The notes below the pieces were generated by a model. It was not told where the DNA came from. It saw nothing but the letters and a program-made list of their open reading frames with translations, and did not search any database. A stretch of DNA of 64,000 nucleotides from Xanthostigma xanthostigma. Taxonomy: Eukaryota > Arthropoda > Insecta > Raphidioptera > Raphidiidae. Shown here piece by piece: positions 13,601 to 21,986 of the stretch (within the stretch, counting starts at the first letter, position 1; every line of letters begins with the position of its first letter). The stretch spans positions 14,216,001 through 14,280,000 of the forward strand of contig OY754469.1 of assembly GCA_963575645.1 (NCBI GenBank). The letters run 5' to 3'. Both the position numbers and the translations under genes were made by a program.

Positions 13601-16600
13601 TGGACCTCAAAGCCGCAACCAATTACCAAACTGGCCGACGATAAGGCGACTTGATTAAATTTTTCAAAGCAATCAACTTTCAAACCGTGTACATTATAGT
13701 TAATTCCAGAATAAATTACTATCAAAATAGAGAATGGAACATTAGAGCTCTTGACGTCAAGCTTAGTTAGTACGCCACTGACAAAAATTATTACCTACAA
13801 AATCAATTTTTAGTGTCTCTGATAATAAACCAAGGCGAATCGTTTAGAATTGCGACATGTACAGCTCGGACGTACGTACGTACAGACCAACTGACAGTAA
13901 ACTCGCTATTTTTAGTTCCAATTTTAGGAGTTATTATCACCTCGAATCAAACAAGAAACGGTTCCATTTTATAGAACCGAATCTATACTAGACAATTTGA
14001 ACCAAATTCTTGCAGAATTAACCTCGATATAACTACCTGGGTGAGCGAAACTCAGCTCTGTGGCGCAAAGCGTTGATAACACGTAAAGCGGAAACTTCAA
14101 CGATAGGTAAGAAAGGGAAAGTTGAATATATCATTTTAATCCATTATATTTTCAATTTTCAAAACTTACATTTCTTAGGAACTTTACTGTTCGAACTATA
14201 AGGCTGACTTTATTAAGGATTCATTGAAACTAAAAATTCAGACCAGAATCTGAAAACGAAGGTTTGTAAGTCCGAAATAGACATGGTATGTTAACGACCC
14301 CAAATAATAATTAACTGGTAATATTGTCGAGCGTCTATAAACTGCAATATTTACATGCAATATGTTCCCACTGGATGCGCTCTGCAACAGCGGCGGCAGA
14401 CCAGGCATGACGACGTGATGCGGCGGCGGCGGATGATGCATGAGCGGAGGTGGCGGTCCTATCTGTGTGGGCGTCAGCGGGGGCGGAGGACCGGCCGTTC
14501 CTTGTTGATGTAGGCTGCGCAATACGTTTCCACTTGATTTACTGTGCTGTATCGCCTGCTGGTGGTTATTGAACGAATGTGCCAAGTTCACGCTCGACCT
14601 GAAACGTTATAACTTTAATACTTTACTAGACGAAACTGTTATAGTAGCTCAAGTCGCTTAAGCCATCAAACATTTTTGAGTAGGTAAATTTGAGGCGTCG
14701 TCAAAATTTGTGTAAAGACCGCTGCACACGAGGCTAGAAACACTGCTAGATTCCTTGCTAGATTTGCCTACTAGTTTTCTAGCGCTGGTTTTTTTGATTG
14801 CTGTTATATGCTCGCTTCACACGATACGTTTTTTCAATTTAGTTTTGTGAATAAATCTAGTGCGCGCGCAGCGACAATTCAAATATAAACAAAGAGCAAA
14901 ACGTGTCTGTTGTCTGACTCTGAGCAGAATGATGCCATGTTGGTTTGTGGGAGTTTGTTCAAGTCGCCCACGTGACAAGATACTGCTTCCTGATTGGTTT
15001 TTGCTCATACCTAGCAGCGGACCTAGCAAGGAAAATAGCCCTTGTGAGCTAACAGGCGAGCCCGCAGTGACGTCATTTCCAGCTTCATACTCAGCAGAAC
15101 TCCCAGCAGTGTCTATAGCAGTGTTTCTCGTGTTACACTTCTTTTGTAATCTCTGAACACAAAGTCGAAGACCTGGCTGGTAGTGGGACATAGCCAATCC
15201 TTGAATTCTTGACAAATTTTATTTACAAAAAATATCCTTGAGGCATTTTGAAATTTTAATATCTTCAAATTTAGTATAGGAAAATAAAATAAAAAATAAT
15301 CTGGTCTAAACGTTTGCCCGGTGGTTTCCAAATATCATAAATATCGAAAAAATATGTCTATATGCCATAGAAAAATCTATTTTGGAAAGTAAAAGTCATT
15401 TTGGTGGGACTTTTTACCAACTAGGTGATCCGGGAATATATTATACGCGAGTGCGAATAAGATGCTACGGTTAGGCTGGAGTGTGAGAGAGAGAGCGTAT
15501 ATCGGCGGTCGACTGAGTTAGAGCGTGTTGTGGTGCGATTGAGTCGCAAGACTCAGCCGGCCGCCGATATACGCTCTCACTCACACTTCAACCTACAGTT
15601 TTGAAACCGCCTGGGCCTGGCAGACATTTAGAGCTGACTAAATAATCTGGTCTATTTATTTTTAATTTTGTTAAATAATAAGTTTGGAGGTATTAAAATT
15701 TAAAAATGCGTCACGAACTTTATTTGCAACTAAAATTTCGGAAAGATAAAAATTCAAGGCTCGGCTAAGCCCCACTACCCTTCAGCCAGGTCTTATTGTT
15801 TGTTAGCTCTCCTATACTATAATAAGGGTTAAAGAAACATCACTATACGGTTTCTATGTTATCATATCACAAACACATCTATACCTGGATGTCTGTAAAT
15901 CTCCCTGTGTCATCGTGAACTCTTTGGCATGCACGTTCAACTTGGGATTCTGGTGTTGCGGCAGTCCCATCTGCTGTTGGGGGATTCCTCCGTTTTGAGA
16001 TCCATCTAAACGAACACCTGTGCATTGCATGTATTTGTTCAATGGTGATAAATACAATCTCAATCTATACACTCTAAATCTGGATGTATTGATAACGGGC
16101 ATTCTCAATTTGTCTGCTCTAAGGTCGGTAAATTACAGAGATTACCTCGTTCCGTTCGATAGTCATCCGGCGGACATATCACTTGATATGGCGTGGTTGA
16201 TAAAAATGGTTCTTCAGCTGACGTCATTCATGGAACGAGGCCACCTCTGTAATCTATTGAGCATGTTAAATATCTGTATTAATCCATACTAATTTTATAA
16301 AGAGGTCAAGTTTGTAAGTTTGGATGTAGGAGGAAATCTCTGAAACTACTCATCCGATTTCAAAAATTTTTCACCAATACTTAAAAAGAATCCTCAGGAT
16401 GGATATAGGCAATATATTATCGCGTTAAAATACAAGCGCTTTTCGTGAAGACCAATTTTGCAACGTAAGTCGACGAAAAAATGGTGGGCAATCTACAAAT
16501 TCGGGTGAAGGCGGACCGGGCTGCTATTTCTAATAAGTTTACTATATTGTAAAGTATATTGTGACTAGATTACATTTTAATTTTAATAACGTAAATAGAA

Positions 16601-18156
16601 AACTCGGGTCGCAGTGCGAAACCCTGCCGACAATATAGTGTATTTGCTAACACAGGCAGTGTGGCTTTATTATGTGAACTTAACTCTTTTGTTTTTGGAC
16701 AAAATAAAAAATTTAACCCCTTAATACATCCTTTAAAATAATATTTTTTTCTTAATATAAATGTAACTATCAATTTACCAAATTAAATCCACCCTTCACT
16801 AACTAAATCCATATCTACAAACTGATGTTTTCATAAAATTTTTAAGTCCGGTCCTGTAGAGGCCGATTTTAATAAAATTCTGGCAGCACATTTTTATCTT
16901 TACTAATAGGTTAAATTTCAATTTTGAAACGATTCGGAAATTTTTTTCGGTATTTTTGGGTCCAAAAACATTTTTCAACCCCTAAAACCCAGTTAGTTAT
17001 TATATTATTGTATTGTGATCGGAACTACATACGTATGCAAAATTTCAACATAATCGGATAACGGGAAGTAGTTGAAAAAGCTGTCGCAAGATTTGAAACA
17101 AAGTTAGTAACACTTCAAATAAATAAAATTGTCGACCAATTTTATTTATTTGAAGAGTTCTATTCAGACGTTAATCAAAGATTTGAAAGTTAGTAACAAA
17201 TATACGGTCAAGCTCAATAAAACCGTTTAAAAAAATCACCTACAAGTACAACGACTCGGTTGTTTTCAACAACACAAGCCTTTTGTACCCGCGTGATTAC
17301 CATCATCGAAACAAAACTGTCTACTACTTACTAGCCACAGTGATTCTCAATTTCTGGTATGATTTTCAAAAAAATAAGTATAAGTTGAAGCACTGAATTT
17401 TGCCATGGTTTCTACGACAATTCTGTGTTCAACTCTAACAGTAAATTTAGCGTTGAAAGTTACACCGGAAACCGATTTTTTTTTATTACTAAATTTCGGA
17501 TAGTAAAATTTTCAGTTCAATGAAATGACGACCTTGAGACTACTCGAACTCGTAATAACAATGCGTTCGTTTGTTATTAATATTATGTTTATAATATATG
17601 GGTCATCTATTATAGTTCCCAGATAAGAAAACTGGAATGAATTTTTAATTTATTCATAGAAATAATTTAAACAAACTGAGAACATGTAGTACAAAGGTCC
17701 ACATAACCCAAGCTGTTGATAAAGAAAAAAATGCACGAGATTCCCGGTCGTTAGAAGTGAAACTTCTTAGATCATAGCATTCGTTGATGTTATTATTTCA
17801 GGATTAGAAAATGGTTATGTGGCTAGAAAAAAATCTACGTATTGCGTGACAGAATGAGTTGAAACGATTCTCCCACTCTTTCCTTTCAACTGCCTGTTGA
17901 AGTCGGAGAAGGAGAAGCGTTTCACTTCTCGTCTCATCCACGCCAATTTATTCCAGCGCGCCTAAACAAGTTTCACTTCAAAAAGGATAAAATATATGAG
18001 TATTTGAGATTTTACTATCCGTAGTCTAATTATTGTATACACTGATAAACAGATGATTTAACATATACTTGGCGGTCTGTAGATCTCCATTGTTGGTTTG
18101 CCTCGAACGCTGTGTTGACTCATCGATGTGTGATTTCGTTTCTTGTCACCTCGTCC
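8367..18156 (-). CDS. MIF4G-domain translation factor, CTIF/PAIP1-like (seven exons, N-terminus uncertain)
   Basis: Exons, in order of translation, are 18156-18069, 16017-15885, 14598-14355, 12770-12482, 12191-12001, 9692-9492 and 8588-8367. All junctions are GT-AG, and phases join without a stop to give about 455 codons. The first half is low complexity: an RG/K-rich start, a MEIYRPPS motif, Gln-rich and Pro-rich stretches and a [17 protein letters not shown] segment. The last three exons form a MIF4G-type helical repeat. The end ([17 protein letters not shown] ... [12 protein letters not shown] ... YYY) resembles the C-termini of CTIF, PAIP1 and MIF4GD. Such proteins bridge mRNA cap or poly(A) factors to eIF3/eIF4 in the cytoplasm. 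The first exon opens in phase 0 without an obvious start; it contains an internal ATG (MSQHSVRG), so either translation begins there or a further 5' exon exists. Introns carry many transposons. Confidence 0.8.
8931..9375. mobile_element. Harbinger-like MITE copy 2
   Basis: The ends AGGGCGCTGCACACGAGGCT and ...AGCCTCGTGTGGAGCGACCT are flanked by TTA on both sides. The element sits in the last intron of the MIF4G gene. The open frames on both strands inside it are repeat-derived. Confidence 0.55.
9492..9692 (-). CDS. MIF4G gene, sixth recognised exon
   Basis: Acceptor CGAATACAG, donor GTAAATTG; 201 bases, phase 0 at both ends. It encodes [20 protein letters not shown], then [20 protein letters not shown], the middle helices of the repeat. 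The predicted upstream methionine inside the exon is not needed as a start because the frame is open to the acceptor. Confidence 0.8.
9858..10288. mobile_element. hAT-type MITE with TCGATA repeats
   Basis: TAGGGATGTTGAAAAAGTATC at the left and TTTTTTCGACATCCCTA at the right are terminal inverted repeats. TATTATAG flanks both sides as an exact 8-bp target duplication (9850-9857 and 10289-10296). Subterminal regions are rich in ATCGATAT steps. No transposase. Confidence 0.8.
10300..10465 (-). mobile_element. Helitron 3' end fragment (CTAG terminus)
   Basis: CTAGCGGTCCCGCCCGGTTT, then ATGGGGAAGGG and CATCTTAGTTTACCGAGATG, matches the inverted 3' end of the Helitron family at 25395 and 32255 and is co-oriented with the copy at 51648. 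The 5' part is missing. Confidence 0.55.
10566..10616. repeat. TA-rich microsatellite
   Basis: A run of alternating TA interrupted by a few G and T bases, ending ...ATATATAGGTAC. Confidence 0.85.
10617..11165. repeat. Interspersed repeat, inverted copy at 16560-17000
   Basis: It contains CAATATAGTGTATTTGCTA (inverse here as TAGCAAATACACTATATTG) and CAGGGTTTCGCACTGCGACC. A copy in opposite orientation lies at about 16560-17000. Short predicted frames in both copies encode the same meaningless peptide. Element type unknown. Confidence 0.5.
11298..11748. mobile_element. Short element with GACGGGTTGCACTCC end (copy 1)
   Basis: One end reads GACGGGTTGCACTCCGCGAG and the other ...GCCGCTAAAGAAGTTTTCAC. 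An inverted copy lies at 36551-36849. This copy has an internal duplication: GGTTTGTATCATAGATTGCA occurs at about 11370 and 11561. Superfamily not recognised. Confidence 0.5.
12001..12191 (-). CDS. MIF4G gene, fifth recognised exon (start of MIF4G repeat)
   Basis: Acceptor TTTTTCCAG, donor GTACTTTT; 191 bases, phase 1 in and phase 0 out. It encodes [20 protein letters not shown], then [20 protein letters not shown], the helical pattern seen in the first half of MIF4G domains of CTIF/PAIP1-type proteins. Confidence 0.8.
12345..12460 (-). pseudogene. 3' tail of a non-LTR retrotransposon
   Basis: The minus strand reads [20 protein letters not shown] and stops soon after. This matches the end of the fragment at 60716-60973 (NLLDFMRRCKLLEE). 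It is a 5'-truncated insertion in an intron of the MIF4G gene. Confidence 0.5.
12482..12770 (-). CDS. MIF4G gene, fourth recognised exon
   Basis: Acceptor TTGTTGCAG, donor GTATGATG; 289 bases, phase 0 in and phase 1 out. It encodes a Pro/Ala-rich linker, a basic Ser-rich segment ([18 protein letters not shown]) and the sequence [13 protein letters not shown] that leads into the MIF4G repeat. Confidence 0.8.
12917..13497 (+). mobile_element. GACGTGATAACGT element, copy a
   Basis: It begins TTGACGTGATAACGTCTTAT and ends ...CCGACTTTACAGACAACC. The ends carry inverted ACGTGATAACGT motifs. Related copies lie at 33208 (minus), 35038, 36297 and 39303. The 124-aa frame here and the related frame at 35042 are repeat translation, not a conserved protein. 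Confidence 0.65.
13498..14354. other. Intronic stretch with one dispersed repeat
   Basis: No exon is seen. Around 13840-13990 a sequence (TACAGCTCGGAC..., CAATTTTAGGAGTTATTA) is shared with about 29660-29740 and 34320-34450, so it is an old dispersed repeat of unknown type. Confidence 0.4.
14355..14598 (-). CDS. MIF4G gene, third recognised exon (Pro/His-rich)
   Basis: Acceptor GTTTCAG and donor GTAAATAT; 244 bases entering in phase 2 and leaving in phase 0. It encodes [17 protein letters not shown], then a proline-rich tract ([17 protein letters not shown]). SSGN occurs twice (SSGNVL and SSGNIL), a small internal repeat. Translation past the donor ends after a few codons, supporting the splice. 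Confidence 0.75.
14716..15132. mobile_element. Harbinger-like MITE copy 3, right end lost
   Basis: The left end AGACCGCTGCACACGAGGCT follows TAA. The body is in the opposite orientation to copy 2 (ATGCCATGTTGGTTTGTGG, then CAGTGACGTCATTTCCAGC). The right terminus is degraded where the next foldback element starts. Confidence 0.5.
15133..15805. mobile_element. Nested foldback element
   Basis: The left arm contains GAAGACCTGGCTGGTAGTGG and the right arm contains CCACTACCCTTCAGCCAGGT in inverse order. Between them lies a separate hairpin (15469-15598). The right-hand sequence recurs at 58590-58800. No TSD was determined. Confidence 0.5.
15469..15598. repeat. Long hairpin with AGCGTATATCGGCGG arm
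   Basis: The arms at 15469-15518 and 15551-15598 are near-perfect inverse complements: GAGAGCGTATATCGGCGG against CCGCCGATATACGCTCTC. The arm is GC-richer than the surroundings. Confidence 0.75.
15885..16017 (-). CDS. MIF4G gene, second recognised exon
   Basis: Acceptor TGCACAG, donor GTATAGAT; 133 bases entering in phase 1 and leaving in phase 2. The product is Gln/Asn-rich ([20 protein letters not shown], then [20 protein letters not shown]). It is probably disordered. Confidence 0.75.
16288..16530 (+). mobile_element. Helitron-like fragment, TACTAATTTTATAAAGAGG family
   Basis: It starts TACTAATTTTATAAAGAGGT and ends near GAAGGCGGACCGGGCTGCTA. The same order occurs at 30808-31010, and partial inverse copies start near 52915. 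Non-coding. Confidence 0.45.
16560..17000. repeat. Interspersed repeat, inverted copy of 10617-11165
   Basis: It shares the GACAATATAGTGTATTTGCTA and GGTCGCAGTGCGAAACCCTG segments with the first copy, in opposite orientation. The two copies flank the middle exons of the MIF4G gene. Confidence 0.5.
17001..18068. other. Intronic stretch, no gene seen
   Basis: Contains AT-rich sequence, a short segment near 17120-17160 resembling the ends of the Penelope-like element at 54209 (AAATAAAATTGTCGACCAA), and one copy of AGAAGTGAAACTTCT at about 17753. Confidence 0.4.
18069..18156 (-). CDS. MIF4G gene, first recognised exon
   Basis: The acceptor TGTTTCAG is followed by 88 coding bases and the donor GTATATGT. 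It encodes [21 protein letters not shown] and TMEIYRPP and ends one base into a codon (phase 1). The ATG of MSQHS lies inside; it could be the start if the preceding bases are 5' UTR. Confidence 0.7.
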
Positions 18157-18305
18157 CTGAAACAAACATGGAAACTTCGGTTAAATAATTACACAAGAGC
18201 TGACATCGTGCCTTTTTTCCTTTTAACTATCGATCTATTCCAAATAATCCAGTTCTAGTAACGGGCGCGGTCGTACGGTTCGCTTATTCTAGATAGTGAC
18301 TAATA

Positions 18306-18608
18306 CAGAGGTGGCGAACCTATGGCACGCGTGCCACAGGTGGCACGCGACAGATTATTGTTGGCACGGCATTGATTGAGATGCAAAATCGAAATAATTG
18401 AAATATGCTAGATGCCGAAGACAATTGATTGTCATCAAATAACAAATACGAAAAAGTGTCATGAACCAAACGTGGATAAAAATAATAATTTTGATAATAC
18501 ATATATGTATTATCAAAATTATTCATTTTTTTGACAACTCGTCATGGCTAGATTGAACATTTTTGAAAAAAAATTGGCACGTAGGTGTAGAAAGGTTCGC
18601 CACTCCTG
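18306..18608. mobile_element. hAT-type MITE, CAGAGGTGGCGAACC family
   Basis: CAGAGGTGGCGAACC at the left pairs with GGTTCGCCACTCCTG at the right. The exact 8-bp target duplication GACTAATA lies at 18298-18305 and 18609-18616. Non-coding. It lies just upstream of the first recognised MIF4G exon. Confidence 0.85.
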
Positions 18609-18770
18609 GACTAATACAATCTATACTATTATTATAAAGAGGTAAAGTTTGTAAGTTTAGATCATAATATACTTTTATTCTATACTGAGCATAGGAATAA
18701 AATCGCAACCGAACTATTAGGGTGCAAACATATATACTTCTGTCTTTTTTTACGCCGTAAGCACTGGCGT

Positions 18771-18860
18771 ATCCAGGAGAGCAAAACAAGCACGGGGGAC
18801 CTGGCTTAAGAAATTTCTAATTTGCCCCTTCCTGGGCCAAAAACTGGGTACGCCCATTTT
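18771..18860. mobile_element. Short hAT-type remnant
   Basis: CACTGGCGTATCCAGGAG at the left and CTGGGTACGCCCATT at the right form a short imperfect inverted repeat of the CAGTGGCGTA type. No duplication was confirmed. Confidence 0.35.
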
Positions 18861-19810
18861 AACGTCATAGAAAAAGACAAAGTTTTTGAAACAGAGATAC
18901 TTTATTCAGATTGAATGCAAGTACATCAACCAATCCTATCATCGGAGAAATCAGGGAATTACATCGAAGAAAGAGACGCAGATATATTTTCGATACGCTT
19001 TGTTGCGTTCACCCACAACATAGCCTCAACTCCGAAGAAGTGAAACTTCTTTAGAGTTATGAACTCGTTTCATTGATGCGTTATCCACTTTGCGTTACCA
19101 AGGTTCTTTTATATTTCTCCGCAATTTAATCATTTCCTCTTTAACGGTACTGAACATTTCAAAGATATACGGCGCTAAAGAAGCTGCCCTTCAAAAATTC
19201 AACAACTTGTTTTGTCTACACATTCTCTTTAATTTACGTCTTCTTTACTGTGATCTTTTATCTCCTTTCAATAAAATCGTTTGTCCAAACGTTTCTGGGC
19301 TTGTTGGTATTTCTACCTGAGAACAGCAATCGTCAACACACTGACCTGTGAGCCGCCTAGAAGGATACTTCGCCAGATGCCACATTGATTTTTATGTTTA
19401 CTGCAGTTGCAGACGAAACTTCTGGTAGAAATACTAGAGGATCACAGTCTACGAGCCCGGAAACCAAGAAGATTTAGATCTGACCGTGAAAGCCTACACA
19501 CTTGGATTTTATTTCTCTTATAACGCTATTGGGTAACCGTACAGAAATTTTGCACAGATATTTATCTTTCTTACTTTTGAGGCCTTTCAGTGGCGCCGTG
19601 TACGGCGCGGGTCTGAATAATAAGTACACAACAGTACATCCCTAAATGCATTATGACTTACTGATAACGCATTTAAATAAGTTACAGCGAGGTCATGTAA
19701 AATTAAACTGTGTAAATGTGACGATAAGAATTGCATTACTTTATTGTTTAACTGAGTGATTACAGATAATAAGTGTTTTATAATAACCAAACTATCTTTT
19801 ATTTCTATAA
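18861..19810. other. Intergenic stretch with one foldback relative
   Basis: No exon was found. About 19285-19510 resembles the foldback at 50985-51120 (GGTATTTCTACC, ACCAAGAAGATTT, CGTGAAAGCCTACACACTTG) but with a longer, diverged centre. A copy of the AAGAAGTGAAACTTCTT motif is at 19034. Confidence 0.45.
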
Positions 19811-20233
19811 AGGCCGCTGCACACTAGGCTGGAAACACTGCTTGGACTTCTGCTGGCAGGCAGGCAGGGTACGAGGCTGGAAATGGCGTCACTACAGACT
19901 TGCCTGCTAGCTCACAAGATAGATTTTAAAATTATAACAGGGGCTATTTTTCTTGCTCTGAGAATGAACCAATCAGGAAATAGTATCTTGTCACGTGGGC
20001 GACAATAATAAACGCCCATAAACCAACATGGCGTCATTCTGCTCAGAGTCAGACAATAGACACGTTCTGTGTTTATATTTGAACTGTCACTGCGCGCGCA
20101 CCAAATCTGTCCACAAAACAAGCTTGAAAAGACGTCTCGTGTGGAGCGAGCACATATAATCAATTAAGAAAACCAGCGCTAGAAAACTAGTAGTCAAATC
20201 TAGCAAGGAATCCAGTCTTGTGTGCAGCGGTCT
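19811..20233. mobile_element. Harbinger-like MITE copy 4
   Basis: It begins AGGCCGCTGCACACTAGGCT after TAA and ends ...GTGTGCAGCGGTCT before TGA. The body (CATGGCGTCATTCTGCTCAG, CTGCGCGCGCACC) matches copies 1-3. Confidence 0.55.
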
Positions 20234-21107
20234 TGAGTTAAGTATCATTGTGTTATAACTGAGAATATCAAAATGTTTAGGTGCGGGCGTGAGTTTGGAT
20301 AGATTGTAGATTATAGACAGCTGAGGTCATCAGCATCTATGAGATTAGAGTAGTACCCCAAGATATTATGAATAACTATATCCAAACGATTGTTTTATTG
20401 ATAAAAAAAATAATCAGAAAACTATGTCAAATGCCAGTTGGCTAGTAGGTAGTTAACGATGTAAGATTAAATCGGCCGATTTTGCCTCGAGTCTTGCGCG
20501 CTTTTTCTATCCGATAGTTCGATCGGCCGATTGATTTATTATTTATGCGATTCTAGCCTTTAAAGATGATTGAAGTTTTCGTGAAGCGTAAGTAGGTACG
20601 TCTTATAAAAAATTTCATTTTTCACTTTTCAGTGATTCTGCAAAAAGTAGTTTGCAGGTTATCAACCGACTTCTTTCTAGATGTTTGATTACTAAAGGTT
20701 TGTTCCAAGCAGCCGCGAACGGTAACAGAACCGTACACAGTCTTGTCACTGCGCAAAACTATTTTGCGCAATATCGATTTTTGAACCTTAAATTATGAAA
20801 AAAAATACTCAATCAATTTAAGTAAAAATTATGTAAGACCATCTCGACTTTCTGAACATAGCGAAATTAAAATTATTCCATTTGGTTAACCCCCCGAACG
20901 AATATTAAAAAAAATATATTAGCCAACGTGGGACGCCTGGCAGATATGAAACATAAATTTAAGCAAAATTCTAGTAACTAAATTTCGCCCTGTAACTGAG
21001 TTTCGTCCTGTCATCTAACGAAATTCTATAGTAACTAAATTAAACGTATCATCGCCACTCCAACACACACACACAACAAGTGTTAATACACAGCAGTCCA
21101 ACGGTTA
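20234..21107. other. Intergenic stretch, no gene seen
   Basis: AT-rich sequence without exons. GGGACGCCTGGCAGATATGA near 20930 is shared with about 55684, indicating another dispersed repeat. Confidence 0.4.
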
Positions 21108-21255
21108 TATATGTCACCGGGATATTGTCAAACCCGTGATATTATAATTTCACTTAGTGAAATTACAATATCACGACTCTTTTTCAATCGTGATATTGTA
21201 ATTTCACTAGTGAAATTACAATATCACGGATTTGACAATATCCCGGTGACATATA
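21108..21255. repeat. T-shaped palindromic element, copy 1
   Basis: The outer stem runs from 21108-21132 (TATATGTCACCGGGATATTG...) to 21231-21255. Inside are two self-complementary hairpins, 21135-21175 and 21189-21228, each CGTGATATT...AATATCACG around ACTAGTGA or ACTTAGTGA. On paper this is a three-way junction of about 148 bases. A second copy is at 56023-56178. No ORF. Family not recognised. Confidence 0.8.
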
Positions 21256-21265
21256 CACAGCAAGT

Positions 21266-21530
21266 CAGTGGCGTAGCGTGGACTAATCTAGACGTGGGCG
21301 AAGTCGCATCAGCTAGACTCTTCTCATAGGTACCTATTCTAAAAAACAATGCAATGATCCTACCATATTTGCATTTAGGTTACAATTAGTAAGGTCTTTT
21401 AGGGTACTAATCGTATACAACTTATTTAGCACGCAGGTATAATTTTATGACGTTTGGCCTCAATTCACCACACAATGGATCTCGCGCGTGGCCCCCATGA
21501 GCGCTTCGCCCACGCCTAGCTACGCCACTG
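21266..21530. mobile_element. hAT-type MITE, CAGTGGCGTAGC family
   Basis: CAGTGGCGTAGCGTGG at the left and its inverse form CCTAGCTACGCCACTG at the right define the ends. The flanks do not give a clean 8-bp duplication. Confidence 0.55.
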
Positions 21531-21534
21531 CAAA

Positions 21535-21592
21535 TGAAACGTAACACGTTCTATGAACAGCGTCGCGCCAATTGAAACGTAACACGTTCTAC
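21535..21592. promoter_or_regulatory. Promoter-proximal direct repeat
   Basis: TGAAACGTAACACGTTCTA occurs twice, 39 bases apart, about 100 bases upstream of a TATA-like box and about 300 upstream of the NH1 start codon. It could be a paired regulatory site. Function is inferred from position only. Confidence 0.3.
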
Positions 21593-21645
21593 TTGCACGG
21601 TTTCACTCCCATCCAAACGCGCCATAAGATGTTTCACAATAAAAA

Positions 21646-21654
21646 TATAAATAG
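21646..21654 (+). promoter_or_regulatory. TATA-like box upstream of NH1
   Basis: TATAAATAG lies 217 bases upstream of the NH1 ATG. It is in a sensible position for a core promoter of a gene with a ~190-base 5' UTR, but such boxes are common in AT-rich DNA. Confidence 0.35.
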
Positions 21655-21870
21655 AGTCGAATTCATATTGTTTTTTTTTATAAGTCGATTAAAAATTCTG
21701 TAGCAGCACCGCTGTTTGAGTGCCGCCGTACAAAAGAACGATGCGAAGTTTCTGCTAGCCAAGAATCAGTTGAACTTGTTCAGTGTTTGGTGCGCAGCGT
21801 GCGGAGAAAGTACCGCGCTATCGGGGTGGTGTCGGGTGCGTCGTTTCTGGGTAAAAATCATCACCGAAAT

Positions 21871-21986
21871 ATGTTCAGTGGCAGAACATGTTACGGCGGT
21901 AGAACCGCGTACAAAGTTAGCGTCGCCGCCGGCGTCCTGGCGTTATTCGTCATCGTCGTTTGTGCTTTCATCATGGCCGGAGTCGG
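21871..21986 (+). CDS. NH1 exon 1 (signal anchor)
   Basis: It encodes MFSGRTCYGGRTAYK followed by VSVAAGVLALFVIVVCAFIM and ends at the donor GTAATTAG in phase 2. Its GG joins the T that opens exon 2 to make Gly39. The linkage to exon 2 is inferred from matching phase and from the same arrangement in NH2 and NH3. Confidence 0.7.

Noticed and set aside
21108-21255. Integrated parvovirus-like terminal repeat
   Set aside because: Only the folding pattern is similar. There is no adjacent replication or capsid gene and the base composition is different, so I keep it as an unclassified palindromic element.
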